Source: Candidatus Saccharimonadota bacterium
GTDB lineage: Bacteria; Patescibacteriota; Saccharimonadia; Saccharimonadales; Saccharimonadaceae
Length of the DNA: 64,000 nucleotides
Assembly: GCA_017556795.1 (NCBI GenBank)
Contig: JAFYLZ010000004.1
Location: forward strand, 292,036-356,035
Direction: 5' to 3'
How positions within the stretch are numbered: position 1 is the first letter of the stretch; each line of letters opens with the position of its first letter. This document shows, piece by piece, positions 31,931 through 41,400 of this stretch. The notes under the pieces were generated by a model. That model was not told the DNA's origin, searched no databases, and saw nothing but the letters and a program-made list of their open reading frames with translations. The translations under genes were made by a program, and so were the position numbers.

Positions 31931-32996
31931 TTCGGTTTGTCCAATCTGTTGCAATATCAAATTGCTCTGGGTTTTTAAAGACGAAGGTGCCGGTATCGTA
32001 GACTTTACCGAGACCAAGAGAAGTTTCAACGATCGAACAGCGTGGATAGCGGCTAAGGTCGGCAGCCACGATCACGTAGCCGTCTTGGTCGACTTTGACG
32101 CCGTCATCACGAATCGAATAGCTGCCGCCGCCACAGAAGCCCATCACGCCACTCATATTGAGGTCGTAGAAGGTTTCTTGGCGCTCAATCGTGGCGCCTT
32201 CGGAGTTCGTAACAGTGTAGTAATTGCGGCCCATCGACGGGGTGAGCGGTTTTTGCTCAATCTTGCTAGCGCCCACGGCAACAATCTTTTCGACTGGCTC
32301 CTTGGTGACGCGCTCCGAGATTAACTCGCGGCTAACTTCGATACCGTCGATATAGAAAACTTTATAAACTAGCTCTTTGGAACCGAGCTCGCCTGGTTGT
32401 TTCAGGGCCATGTCGCCTGGAGCGATATCATAGTCTTTAATCTTGGTCTCCGGGAATGGAATTTCTTCCTCTATGGTTACCGTGAGACCGCCATTGCGGG
32501 TGATTTCATAAATTGGGGCCACGCCTACCTCTAGGAAGCGGTTCTCGGTTAAAAGATTGATTTCGTCGCCATCATAGACCACGATACCAGCGTTTTTGAC
32601 GATGGTTTTCGGATCGTGGCTTGCGGTCATGATGTATTTTTCCTGGTTGCCGTCCTTAATCACGGCTGGATAAGAGCGGAAAATGTTCACATAGTAGTTG
32701 TCGGCGTCAATTTGGGTGTTTAGGCCAGGCTCAACCGCATCGGTCGGCTCAAGCTGGACACCCATTTTCTCTAAGACTTCGCCAATGGTTTTACCAGGGG
32801 TAGTTTTGATAGTAGTGCGCTTGCCACTATCGTAAACAGTGACATAGGCGGACTCTTTAATGGATACCACCTCGTAATCTTCGCCCTCGGCGAAGGTCTT
32901 GATCGGCGGGTTATAAACTGTTTCAAGAAAAACTAAACCAGTTAAGGTCAGCATTAAGGCTATTAGGGCATAATCGAACTTTTTGGAAAGCCTCAT
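31920..32996 (-). CDS. Secreted cell-wall protein with DUF348, G5 and 3D domains
   Basis: 358 residues. An N-terminal membrane anchor or signal (YALIALMLTLTGLVFLETVY), then two DUF348-like repeats (TTPGKTIGEVLEKMGV; HDPKTIVKNAGI), a G5 domain (about 150-230, with the I-x-x-x-I-P-F-x-E-T opening), and a C-terminal 3D barrel with its three aspartates in YDTGTF and FDIATDW. This is the plan of YabE/Rpf-type peptidoglycan lytic enzymes. The ATG is nine bases after TGATATAAT (leaderless). It is coupled to rsmA, an arrangement also known in Gram-positive bacteria (yabE-ksgA neighbourhood). Confidence 0.88.
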   Translation of the reverse strand: MRLSKKFDYALIALMLTLTGLVFLETVYNPPIKTFAEGEDYEVVSIKESAYVTVYDSGKRTTIKTTPGKTIGEVLEKMGVQLEPTDAVEPGLNTQIDADNYYVNIFRSYPAVIKDGNQEKYIMTASHDPKTIVKNAGIVVYDGDEINLLTENRFLEVGVAPIYEITRNGGLTVTIEEEIPFPETKIKDYDIAPGDMALKQPGELGSKELVYKVFYIDGIEVSRELISERVTKEPVEKIVAVGASKIEQKPLTPSMGRNYYTVTNSEGATIERQETFYDLNMSGVMGFCGGGSYSIRDDGVKVDQDGYVIVAADLSRYPRCSIVETSLGLGKVYDTGTFVFKNPEQFDIATDWTNRNGN

Positions 32997-32999
32997 ATC

Positions 33000-33310
33000 T
33001 TATGATTATATCACAAAACCCCTAAAAAATCCACATTGTGCATGTGGTTTTTATCAATTCAATTTCTAGGTGGTCGCCAAACTATAACTCTACACTCTCC
33101 ACCCGAATTCTGGTATCTCTCAACGTTACCCGAATTCTGATTCTATTTTAGCATATGCAGAATAGCTGTCAACATTGATTTTCTTTCTTTTTATGTTTTA
33201 ATTTATACGGTCGTAACAGGGGTTGTTCGGGTTTTTTGTCTTTACTTTTTCGCAAAATATTTTCTATTATATTTTTAGATTTTGGTGGTTTTTGTGCTAG
33301 AATTTAATCA
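33000..33310. other. Intergenic region with direct repeat
   Basis: About 310 bases without a gene. A hairpin followed by T5 (CCACAT/ATGTGG near 33035-33055) could end plus-strand transcripts. ACCCGAATTCTG occurs twice (about 33099 and 33130), spaced three helical turns apart, and looks like a pair of operator sites. An extended -10 (TGCTAGAAT, about 33294-33302) precedes the CPTC membrane protein by some 20 bases. Confidence 0.45.
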
Positions 33311-33321
33311 AAGTGGAGTGT

Positions 33322-33945
33322 ATGAAAAAGCTGAATATTGCAAAATGGCTAGATGGTTTCCTGCTAGCCGGCAAAGGTGTCTTGATGGCTTTTAAGAAAG
33401 CCCGTTTTGTGGTGACTTTTGTAATTACTTTCCTATTTTTCGGCACTCTAATGAATCTTTTGTCTGGGGGATTCGCTAAACTTTCTCTGATGGATTCGTT
33501 CCCGATGGCGATGCGAGTGCTCGGCGATTCGTTCGTACGCGTGTTCGGGGTAGGCCAGCCGTTTTTGGATTGGTTGCCGATCTTTCTGATTTCGGTGCTC
33601 CAAGGGCTTTTAATTGGTTTAATTGTGCTTTTGTGGCACAAAAAGCGTGTTACTAAGTCCGCTGAAGAGGGCTCGAGCAACGCCGCTAACGTCGAAAAGG
33701 CCGGGATTATTACCGGTCTGATTGCGCTCGGCGCCGGCTGCCCGACCTGCGGCACCACTTTGCTGACGCCGCTGCTTGGCGCGTTATTCTCTACTGGCGG
33801 CCTCGCTATTACCGGTACCATCTCGACCATTATTACGATCGTGGCGATTGTGGTGGCGATTTTATCCCTAAAAAAGCTCGGCGAGGAAACATATGTTATG
33901 ATTATTGATGAAAAATATCGCAAAAAGAGTAAGGAGGCCCAGTGA
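33322..33945 (+). CDS. Membrane protein with CPTCGTT motif
   Basis: 207 residues with four or five transmembrane helices (VVTFVITFLFFGTLMNLL, FLISVLQGLLIGLIVLLW, TGLIALGAGCPTCGTTLL, TISTIITIVAIVVAILSL). The Cys pair in GAGCPTCGTTLLTP is at the start of a helix, as in membrane redox relays (DsbD/CcdA-like function), but the family is not one I can name. The ATG at 33322 is taken because the GTG nine bases earlier lies in the GTGGAG Shine-Dalgarno. It is coupled to a DsbA-like gene, which strengthens a thiol-redox role. Confidence 0.65.
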   Translation: MKKLNIAKWLDGFLLAGKGVLMAFKKARFVVTFVITFLFFGTLMNLLSGGFAKLSLMDSFPMAMRVLGDSFVRVFGVGQPFLDWLPIFLISVLQGLLIGLIVLLWHKKRVTKSAEEGSSNAANVEKAGIITGLIALGAGCPTCGTTLLTPLLGALFSTGGLAITGTISTIITIVAIVVAILSLKKLGEETYVMIIDEKYRKKSKEAQ

Positions 33946-34640
33946 AAGCGGGAAAAATTATCAGAATTGTCTGCCTAGTCTTGATTGCCGGAGTGTTTGG
34001 TTTTGGCATTTATTCTGCCAACAAAAAGACGCCGCTCTCTGAAAAAGTCTGGGACGAGCGCACCACGGTTGGCTCGATGGACGCCGAAAACTACTTCATT
34101 ATTTATACCGATTTGGTCTGCCCGTACTGTATCGCTTTCGAAAATGCCATCTTGGAAAATGAAGAGGAATTTAAAGAATATATCGAGAAAAACGATGTGC
34201 TAGTAGAAGTTAAAATGACTGATTTCCTTTATGAATTCGGTGAGGCTAAGGCAATCAACTCGCGCTATTCCGCCGAGGCGGCCTACTGCGCTAAGAACGA
34301 GGGCAAATTCTGGGATTATTATGCCAACGCGGTTAAAACGATTTGGCGCGATTTCTTTAAGGGCCAGGGTAAAGCCGGCTTTATGGGGCTGAATTCCAAA
34401 GATAAAGATTACTGGATTGAGCTCGGCAAAGAAGTTGGGCTCGGCGATAGCTTCGAAAGCTGCGTCAAGAATAACGACACTATCGAAGAGGTGGTTGAAA
34501 ATACTGGCAAAGTCGCCAAAGTAATTGATGGCGGCATGCCGTCATTCCTGTTCAATAAGTATAGTTTCTCTGGTTTTGACCTCAGCTGGGGCTGGGAATA
34601 CGTCCAATATTACTTCGACAAAGGCCTAGAGTCTAAATAA
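33942..34640 (+). CDS. Membrane-anchored DsbA/thioredoxin-like disulfide protein
   Basis: 232 residues with an N-terminal signal anchor (IIRIVCLVLIAGVFGFGIY), then a thioredoxin fold with CPYC in YTDLVCPYCIAFENAI, a helical insertion (about 95-190), and the cis-proline in GGMPSFLFN, typical of DsbA-like oxidoreductases acting outside the membrane. GTG 33942 overlaps the previous TGA and follows AAGGAGG. Together with the CPTC membrane protein it could form an oxidise-and-recycle pair for secreted proteins; no other dsb gene is visible here. The end overlaps a convergent gene by eight bases. Confidence 0.85.
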   Translation: MKAGKIIRIVCLVLIAGVFGFGIYSANKKTPLSEKVWDERTTVGSMDAENYFIIYTDLVCPYCIAFENAILENEEEFKEYIEKNDVLVEVKMTDFLYEFGEAKAINSRYSAEAAYCAKNEGKFWDYYANAVKTIWRDFFKGQGKAGFMGLNSKDKDYWIELGKEVGLGDSFESCVKNNDTIEEVVENTGKVAKVIDGGMPSFLFNKYSFSGFDLSWGWEYVQYYFDKGLESK

Positions 34641-35187
34641 TCTTTTTTGCTTCAAAAAGCACAGTTGGCACCGCTGGTGGCGGCGTAAAATCGGTGCTCC
34701 TTAGTGGGTAGCGAATTTTGGTTTGGTATTTCGTAATAACCTGCAAGCCAAGCTGCGAGGTGTAGTGACGGTCCGTATTGAGGAGTTTCAAGGCAAATTG
34801 TTTTTGCAAAATCAGATAAAAGGCCTCTGGCGGATTGTCTGCTTCGATTAGCTTATGGACGATCTGGGAGCTCAGATGAAAAGGTGGGTTGCTGAAGATT
34901 TTATAAGGCTCCTTTGGCAACTCGTAATCTAGAAAGTCCTGCTCCACCACTTCGACATTTTCAATGTTGTGCTTTTTTAAGTTCTCGCGAAGCTTCTTGG
35001 CGGTCTCCGTGTCCGGCTCAATGGCGATAACTTTATTCACGCGGTGAGATAATGCGCTCGTAATGACGCCGGAACCAGCGCCGATTTCGATCACGAGGTC
35101 GCGTTTTTTCAGATTGGAGTGACCAATCAACATCAAGGCCAGCCGTGGCGAGCGTAAGAAATGTTGGGAAAGGTTAGGGTTTCGCAT
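34633..35187 (-). CDS. Erm/KsgA-family rRNA adenine N6-methyltransferase
   Basis: 184 residues. SAM-dependent fold with SQHFLRSPRLALMLI, EIGAGSGVITSAL, IAIEPDTETAKKL, the catalytic motif IV in SNPPFHLSSQI (NPPF), and the C-terminal FTPPPAVPTVLFEA. It resembles Erm-type enzymes that modify 23S A2058 more than KsgA, and it lacks most of the C-terminal helical domain (family ~245-280 residues). A full rsmA is already present at 31175, so this is a second, probably resistance- or modification-type copy. Its ATG overlaps the hisS stop (TAATG). Confidence 0.8.
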   Translation of the reverse strand: MRNPNLSQHFLRSPRLALMLIGHSNLKKRDLVIEIGAGSGVITSALSHRVNKVIAIEPDTETAKKLRENLKKHNIENVEVVEQDFLDYELPKEPYKIFSNPPFHLSSQIVHKLIEADNPPEAFYLILQKQFALKLLNTDRHYTSQLGLQVITKYQTKIRYPLRSTDFTPPPAVPTVLFEAKKII

Positions 35188-36479
35188 TAGATTTTGAGTT
35201 CAGTGGTTTCGCCAGTTTCGAAATCTTTGGCCTTAAGAGCGCCAGATTTAACTTCGTCTTCGCCGATGACGATGCCGGATTTGGCAATTTTGGCAGCGTA
35301 GGTTAGCTTGTCACCGAGTTTCTTGTCAGTGAGATTGACGTCTACTTTGTAGCCTTTGGCGCGGAGTTTGCCAGCGGTCTCGAAGGCAAATTCGGTTTCG
35401 TTTTCGGAAATTGGTACGATAACGTAGTCGAGTGGTTTGATCATTTTGTCTTTAATGAGACCACTTTCGTTTAAAACGTAGAAGAGGCGAGTAAGACCGA
35501 TTGAACCACCGACGCCCGGCATGAGTTGCTCGGTAAAGTTGCCGGTGAGGTTTTCGTAGCGACCGCCACCACAGACCGAACCGATTTCGCGGTGTTCTGG
35601 TAAGACAAATTCAAAGACCGTGCCGGTGTAATAGTCGAGTCCGCGAACAATTTTCATGTCGGCTTCTGGCTGGTAGCCCTGAGCTTCGATCAAACCAAGT
35701 ACTGTGTCGAGTTCGTCGACGCCTTCGTTGTAGAGTTCATCTTTGATACCTAGGCTCTTGAGGTTTTTGACGACAAATTCTCTAGAACCATGGAGGTTAG
35801 CAAAAGCAACAATCTTGGTGATTTCGTTCTTGTTGAGACCGGCAGCTTCGAGGTTGGCCTTGGTGGTTTCTGGTGGAACTTTTTCGGCGTGGTCGATAAT
35901 ATCGAATACTTCGCCGGCCTGGCTGTTGAGGCCAAGTTCCATCAAAAGACCGTTCAAGATTTTGCGGTTATTAATGCGCGGAAGAACAGGGGTGCCGAGC
36001 TCGAATTTTTCGAAAGCGTCAAGCAAAGTAGTGATAATATCTGCGTCGTAAGCGAGCGGCAAATTGCCACGGCCGATTACGTCGACATCGCACTGGTAAA
36101 ATTCGCGGAAGCGGCCTTTTTGGGCGCGTTCACCGCGGAAGTTACGGCCGATTTGAGTGACTTTAAACGGAAAAGTCAGGTTGCTTTCATGTTCAACGAC
36201 ATAGCGCGCTAGTGGCACGGTATGGTCGAAGCGGAGAGCTTGGTCCGCCTCGTCGGCGGCCTCAGCGGTCTTCACAACTTTGTAGACCTGCTTCTCGGTG
36301 TCGCCACCAGCTTTGGCAAAAAGTATCTCGGTACGGTCGATGGTTGGAGTCTCGATACTAAGGAAGCCATGCGCATGGTAAACTTCCCCGATTTTGTTTT
36401 TAAGGTTGTTAAAGGTAGCCTGCTGCTCCGGTAAGAGCTCTTGGGCACCAGAAATTGGAGAAGTATTAATTTTTTTCAT
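35187..36479 (-). CDS. hisS: Histidyl-tRNA synthetase
   Basis: 430 residues, class II. Start region SGAQELLPEQ (family form RGTxDxxP), motif 2 RNFRGERAQKGRFREFYQ, the histidine-A loop RGLDYYTGTVFEF, SVCGGGRYENL, motif 3 GVGGSIGLTRL, and the C-terminal anticodon-binding domain (about 335-430). ATG is six bases after TGGTATAAT (leaderless). Divergent from tRNA-Phe. Confidence 0.97.
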   Translation of the reverse strand: MKKINTSPISGAQELLPEQQATFNNLKNKIGEVYHAHGFLSIETPTIDRTEILFAKAGGDTEKQVYKVVKTAEAADEADQALRFDHTVPLARYVVEHESNLTFPFKVTQIGRNFRGERAQKGRFREFYQCDVDVIGRGNLPLAYDADIITTLLDAFEKFELGTPVLPRINNRKILNGLLMELGLNSQAGEVFDIIDHAEKVPPETTKANLEAAGLNKNEITKIVAFANLHGSREFVVKNLKSLGIKDELYNEGVDELDTVLGLIEAQGYQPEADMKIVRGLDYYTGTVFEFVLPEHREIGSVCGGGRYENLTGNFTEQLMPGVGGSIGLTRLFYVLNESGLIKDKMIKPLDYVIVPISENETEFAFETAGKLRAKGYKVDVNLTDKKLGDKLTYAAKIAKSGIVIGEDEVKSGALKAKDFETGETTELKI

Positions 36480-36531
36480 ATCTAAATTATACCATATTCG
36501 AAAAATGTGTTATAATGGGAATAATTTTCAT

Positions 36532-36607
36532 GGCTCTGTAGCTCAGTTGGTAGAGCAGAGGCCTGAAGAGCCTTGTGTCGTTGGTTCAAGTCCGACCGGA
36601 GCCACCA
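36532..36607 (+). tRNA. tRNA-Phe (GAA)
   Basis: Complete cloverleaf: acceptor GGCTCTG with CGGAGCC, D arm GCTCAGTTGGTAGAGC, anticodon loop CTGAAGA (GAA), T loop GTTCAAG, and encoded CCA. TGTTATAAT lies about 20 bases upstream. Its 3' half is also the 3' end of the recombinase gene on the other strand and the likely integration site of the 36.6-44.7 kb element. Confidence 0.97.
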
Positions 36608-38102
36608 AGTCGAATCCATGAAAGTGAATACCCGCCTGGGTATTCTTTTTTAATCTGTAAATCCATGGCATTTTGGCGGTTCCAAATTTTTCACCGTCAT
36701 AGATCAATCCGTCAGGAAAAAGCCACTTTTGGAACCGGAAGCGGCGTTCTGGATCTTGAATTTCGTCCAAGGTTCTATTTAAGTCCGAGAGCCGTTCATA
36801 GCTCAGCGTTAGCAGTTCGTCAGCATCATCATTCTCCGAGCGTATCGACAGCAGCTCGCTTTTTGCCTCCAGCTCTGCTTTATCATACTTCTCGAACATT
36901 TTGCGAGCAGAAGCGTCTGGAATTGCGCCGCTAATTAGTTTCTCGGCTAGTATCTCTCGCTTCTTCTGAATCTTTTCTAGTTCTTCGTTCCAATGCCTTG
37001 TCGCCACCTCTGCGCTCTGCTCTAGCTGCTCGGCGTTGGCCTTCAGAGACTCTCGTAAGATAGTAAAGGCGTCATCATCGATGGTAATATTCGAGATGTA
37101 CTCTTTATACTGGCCATTTACGGTATCTACGTCATAGTTGGCTGCCGCAGCGCCACGGCATTTTTGGCAGCAATACTTCGGGTAATGGTTTTTTCGCCCA
37201 CGAGGTGCGCTCGCCGTCATGCGGTGCCCGTGCTTACAGAAAAGCAAGCCACGCAAGGGATACGCCGGATTGTATTTCGAATACCGGTTCCCTCGCTTCT
37301 TTTCTTTAGCGAGGATAGCTTGTACTTGGTAAAACAAATCCCTATCGACGAGATGCGGAACAGTCGGACTATCTACTACGAGCCCAAAGGCATGGATAAT
37401 CCCGATATATATCTCGTTGTGGACCATATCGGAAAAAGAGGCTTTCGGAATAGGTTTTTCGCCGATTTGCTTGAGTCTGGCGTTTACTTTAAGGCGAGCC
37501 TCCGTACAGGACATGCCGGCATTTATTAGCGTCCAGGACATCGCTAGAGCGTCCACGAGCTCTTTATTGTCCGAAAGTAGTATATTTGGCTTATTATTCA
37601 CATCTCGGCCGTTACGATATCCTCTTGGCGCCGGACGAATATAGCGGCCTTCTTGGATGGCGCTTATCATGCCGTTACGGCAAACTTTGGCACGGTTTTC
37701 GTTATCGAATTGAGCAAAAATCGATAGCATACCCTCCATAGCGTGGCCAGCAATGTCGTCCTCGAAGCGCTCAATAACCGAATATAGCCGAATCTTGAGC
37801 TTGCGGAGGATTTGTTTAAGCTCGTAATAATCTTCGTTGTTGCGAGCAAGGCGGTCGACCTTGTAGATAATAAGCGCATCGATATTGCGATGATTTTCTA
37901 CCATAAATTTAAGCATAGCTTGCAGTTGTGTGCGGTCGGTATTCTTGGCGCTTTCGCCTCGTTCCTCGAAGATTTTCATGATTTCGAAGCCGTTTTTGTC
38001 GGCATACTCGAGAATGTGCTTCTTTTGTACGGAAAGACTGTTCCCCTCGTCGACCTGACGTTGGGACGAGACTCTGGTATAGGCTATAGCTCGGATTTTC
38101 AT
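36543..38102 (-). CDS. Large serine recombinase (integrase of the tRNA-Phe element)
   Basis: 519 residues. N-terminal resolvase domain with AIAYTRVSSQRQ (catalytic Ser12), the DALIIYKVDRLARN strand and ENRAKVCRNG, then the recombinase domain (APRGYRNG...), a zinc ribbon (CKHGH ... CCQKC), a long coiled coil (about 365-440) and a C-terminal tail. The last ~25 codons run antisense through the tRNA-Phe 3' half (VAPVGLEPTTQGSSGLCSTN), so the reading frame ends inside the attachment site. Its C-terminus may change with the target. ATGA overlap with the small gene upstream. Confidence 0.93.
   Translation of the reverse strand: MKIRAIAYTRVSSQRQVDEGNSLSVQKKHILEYADKNGFEIMKIFEERGESAKNTDRTQLQAMLKFMVENHRNIDALIIYKVDRLARNNEDYYELKQILRKLKIRLYSVIERFEDDIAGHAMEGMLSIFAQFDNENRAKVCRNGMISAIQEGRYIRPAPRGYRNGRDVNNKPNILLSDNKELVDALAMSWTLINAGMSCTEARLKVNARLKQIGEKPIPKASFSDMVHNEIYIGIIHAFGLVVDSPTVPHLVDRDLFYQVQAILAKEKKRGNRYSKYNPAYPLRGLLFCKHGHRMTASAPRGRKNHYPKYCCQKCRGAAAANYDVDTVNGQYKEYISNITIDDDAFTILRESLKANAEQLEQSAEVATRHWNEELEKIQKKREILAEKLISGAIPDASARKMFEKYDKAELEAKSELLSIRSENDDADELLTLSYERLSDLNRTLDEIQDPERRFRFQKWLFPDGLIYDGEKFGTAKMPWIYRLKKNTQAGIHFHGFDLVAPVGLEPTTQGSSGLCSTN
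36626..36652 (+). terminator. Terminator after tRNA-Phe
   Basis: GAATACCC and GGGTATTC arms around GCCT, then six T. On the opposite strand the sequence lies inside the recombinase C-terminal codons. Confidence 0.85.
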
Positions 38103-38254
38103 GGTTGTCCGCCTTGTTTCTTGATGTGATATATTTCTATTAATATTTTAGCAATTTCATTCATTTCTTTGGCAATTTGCCACTTTAAATCCTCATCATC
38201 TACTTTGATGACTTTGGCGATTTTTTTAAGTTTTAGAACTTCATCCAGTTCCAT
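38099..38254 (-). CDS. Small helical protein upstream of recombinase
   Basis: 51 residues from ATG 38254 (behind GGGGGAGT), almost wholly helical and charged (MELDEVLKLKKIAKVIKVDD; EMNEIAKILIEIYHIKKQG). A GTG at 38293 would add 13 residues. It overlaps the recombinase start (ATGA), so the pair is co-translated. It could be a recombination directionality factor or regulator; nothing in the sequence proves this. Confidence 0.55.
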   Translation of the reverse strand: MELDEVLKLKKIAKVIKVDDEDLKWQIAKEMNEIAKILIEIYHIKKQGGQP

Positions 38255-38439
38255 AAGGTACTCCCCCACAGAGTGGGTTGTAGGATCTGGCACTTTAACT
38301 AAATAAAGTGCGTGTTTGAGAGTCTATTCCTTTTTACCTCCATTCTCCACCGAATAAAAAATGCACTGCGGTTTTTTGCCGCAATGCACCATTGACTAAT
38401 TACATTATATCGCTAATGCTCGTTCTGGGCAAGACATAG

Positions 38440-38463
38440 ATAGAACCAGCCCCGAAGGGCTGG
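38440..38463 (-). terminator. Terminator of the BspA-like surface protein gene
   Basis: In minus sense CCAGCCC, TTCG loop, GGGCTGG, then a weak T-run, ten bases after the stop codon. Stable UUCG-type hairpin. Confidence 0.8.
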
Positions 38464-38471
38464 AGTTTGTC

Positions 38472-41400
38472 TTACTGCCACTGAGCGTAGAGGGTTAACG
38501 GCTCTTTAGATTCAACTATATCAGACATTAATTGACCATCTGTATAACTTGTTCCAGAGCCATCAGCCTTTGTATTCCATCCAGCAAATGTATATCCGCT
38601 TCTTGTAAATGCATTTGCTGTTAAGCTGCCCTCATTAGTTAAGTAATGACTTGTCATTGTTTCATATTCTGAATTATCTGCACCATTACCATTGTATCTA
38701 ATGTATCTAGCACCTTTTATTGAGAAGTAACCTGGTTTTCCATTATCCGGATCATCTATACGAGCATATGGTGCTAGCATACGACTACCAGCCCAAGTTG
38801 TTCCTGCTCCACCTTTTACTCCACTTATTTCAAATGTTCTCATATTAAGTGTTTTTGGATCAAAACTTTCTGATGCATAAATTGTTTTTAAAGGACTTGT
38901 ATTTGAGAACATATCTTGGAATGAGGTCGCTGATGACGTGTCAAAGTTACTAATGTCCAGGCTAGAGACCTTTACATTCTTAAACATATTTCCAAATCCT
39001 GTTACATTTGATGTATCCCAATTTGTAATATCTATTGTAGAAAGCATACTTCCCTGGAATAGACCAGACATATCTGTAACTGAACTTGTATTAAAATGAT
39101 TTATATCTATTTCAGTGAATTTAGTACTAGCAAATAAATAACTCATATCTGTTACATTTGATGTATTCCAAGAGTCTACATTTAATTCAGGTAGGGCGCT
39201 GCTCTGGAACATTTTAGACAAATTCGTTGCTTTATCGGTAACTTTAAGATTCTCCTCATCGAGCGTTTCCAATAGAGGCGTATTATAGAACATGTTGCTA
39301 AAACTTGTTACGTTTGATGTTTCAAAATTTGTACCAATTGTAATATTTTTTAATTTAGTACAATTGGCGAACATGCTTGAGACACTCGTCAATTTTGTAC
39401 TTGTTTTGACGTTAGATAAATCTATGCTCTCGATTGCAGTACCATTAAACATGCCAGCCATCGTCGTAGTGTTACTGAAATCGATTTTTCCAAAAATAAC
39501 TTCCTTTAGACGACTATCATTCGTAAATGCGACGCTCCAGTTTGTAACCATAGAAGCATCAAATCCAGAAAAGTCTACCTTTTCCAAAGTTGTCATATTG
39601 CAGAAGCTTTGGTTCATGTTTCCATTAAGTTTAGCTTTTGCTTCTGACCAATAGTAAACGATGTCATTCTCGTCCGTCCAAATGTATGTCGGAAGACCTG
39701 ATACCGCTACATTTACTGCATTTAGCCCTTCTAGATTTGGTATTCCTTCATATGGAATCAATTGTTTTATATTTGGATTAACTTGCCATATTCTATTTGC
39801 AAAGGCTTGGCCTGCATGAAGAATCGAAATCAATTCTTCCCATTCTGCATATAAGTTAACTTCGCCATCTACAGCTAGATTTTTTACTTCTTGCGCATCG
39901 TTATAATGAGCTCCCGTTCCATCCGCTTTTGTATTCCATCCTTTGAATCTATAATATCTTCTTGTATATTCATTAGTGTTTAATGCTTCTGAAACGCCAT
40001 AAATAATTTCTTGTGAATTCATTGTTCCAACAACATCATCGTCTTCAGAGTTCTTATTAAAGATGATAGTATATGGGGTTACTGCCCACTGTGCATAGAG
40101 AGCAATGTCGGTATCGGAGATAGTGTTCGAGACGTCTTGTTTGTCCTCATATTTGGTGCCGCTGCCGTCTGCTTCGGTATTCCAGCTATCAAAGGCGTAG
40201 CCAGTACGAGTAAAGCCGAGCTCATTAAGGATTGATTGCGTGCCGTAAACAATAGTCTGGTCGCTCATGGTGCCGGTTGCTTCTGGATCGTTGGTATTAA
40301 TATTGAATGAAATAGTGTATTCTTTTGGCGCCCACTGAGCATATAGATCTACAGTGCCATCAATATCTAGATTGATGACTCTTTGCTTATCTGCGAAGGT
40401 ATCGCCAGAGCCGTCTGCATTTGTGGCCCAGTTAGCAAAGTTGTAGCCAGTGCGAGAGTAACCAAGTTCGTTAAGGTCTGCTAGCTGGTTGTAGGTGATT
40501 TGCTGGCTTTCCATGTCACCAGTAGCATCGTCGGCGTTCTTATGAAATACAACGGTATATGGAGTTACTGCCCATTGTGCGTAGAGGTTTACGGTACCTT
40601 CAGTCGCTAGATTCTTGACCTCGGCGCCATTAACGATTTTTGTACCGGTGCCGTCTGCTTTAGTATTCCAGCTATCAAAGGCGTAGCCGGTAACGGTGAA
40701 CATGTTTGATGGGAGTGTTTTTGGAGTATCATAGTAGGCCGTAATGTCGCTCATAGAGCCCTGTGATGTGCTCCCAGATGGCGCATTGTCGTCAAAGTGG
40801 ATTGTGTATGGGTTGGTGTTGTAGACCGGATGGATCTTGATGTCTTCCGTGATTGGTTGGGTTGGATCTACTGGGTTACCGTTTTCGTCTTCCCAGCCAG
40901 TGAGAGTATAGCCATCTTTGCTTTGGTCTGGAATATTAACTGGCTCACCGTAGTTTACGATAAGTTCTTGCTCGCCGCCGTTTTTATCGGTGTAGGTGAC
41001 GATGAGTCTATCGTTGAGAGCGTAGCTAGTATTGATAGTAAAGCTGTTAATTTCTACGGTTGCGGCCTTTACGGTGGCGGTAGTGGCGATGGCGGCTACA
41101 GTAACGATGCCGGCAGCGATGAATTTGCTAGCTTTCTTGTGTTTCTTTAGGGCGATAATGCCAATAATCGTAAGGCCAGCGGCAGAAATGATGAGCGAGA
41201 GGACGCTGAAGTGGATATAGTCGCCGGTGTTTGGGTTTACGCCGGTGTTTGGCACGATTGGGATTTCTTCTTCGAGGTCTGTGAAGTGGATGAAGAATCT
41301 GACGTTTGTAGCCTGGGCACGCTGGTTGATATCTGTGATGGCAGTGGTATATTTAGCCGTGACTTCAAAGACGAGATTCTCGCCAGCGTTGATCTGCTCA

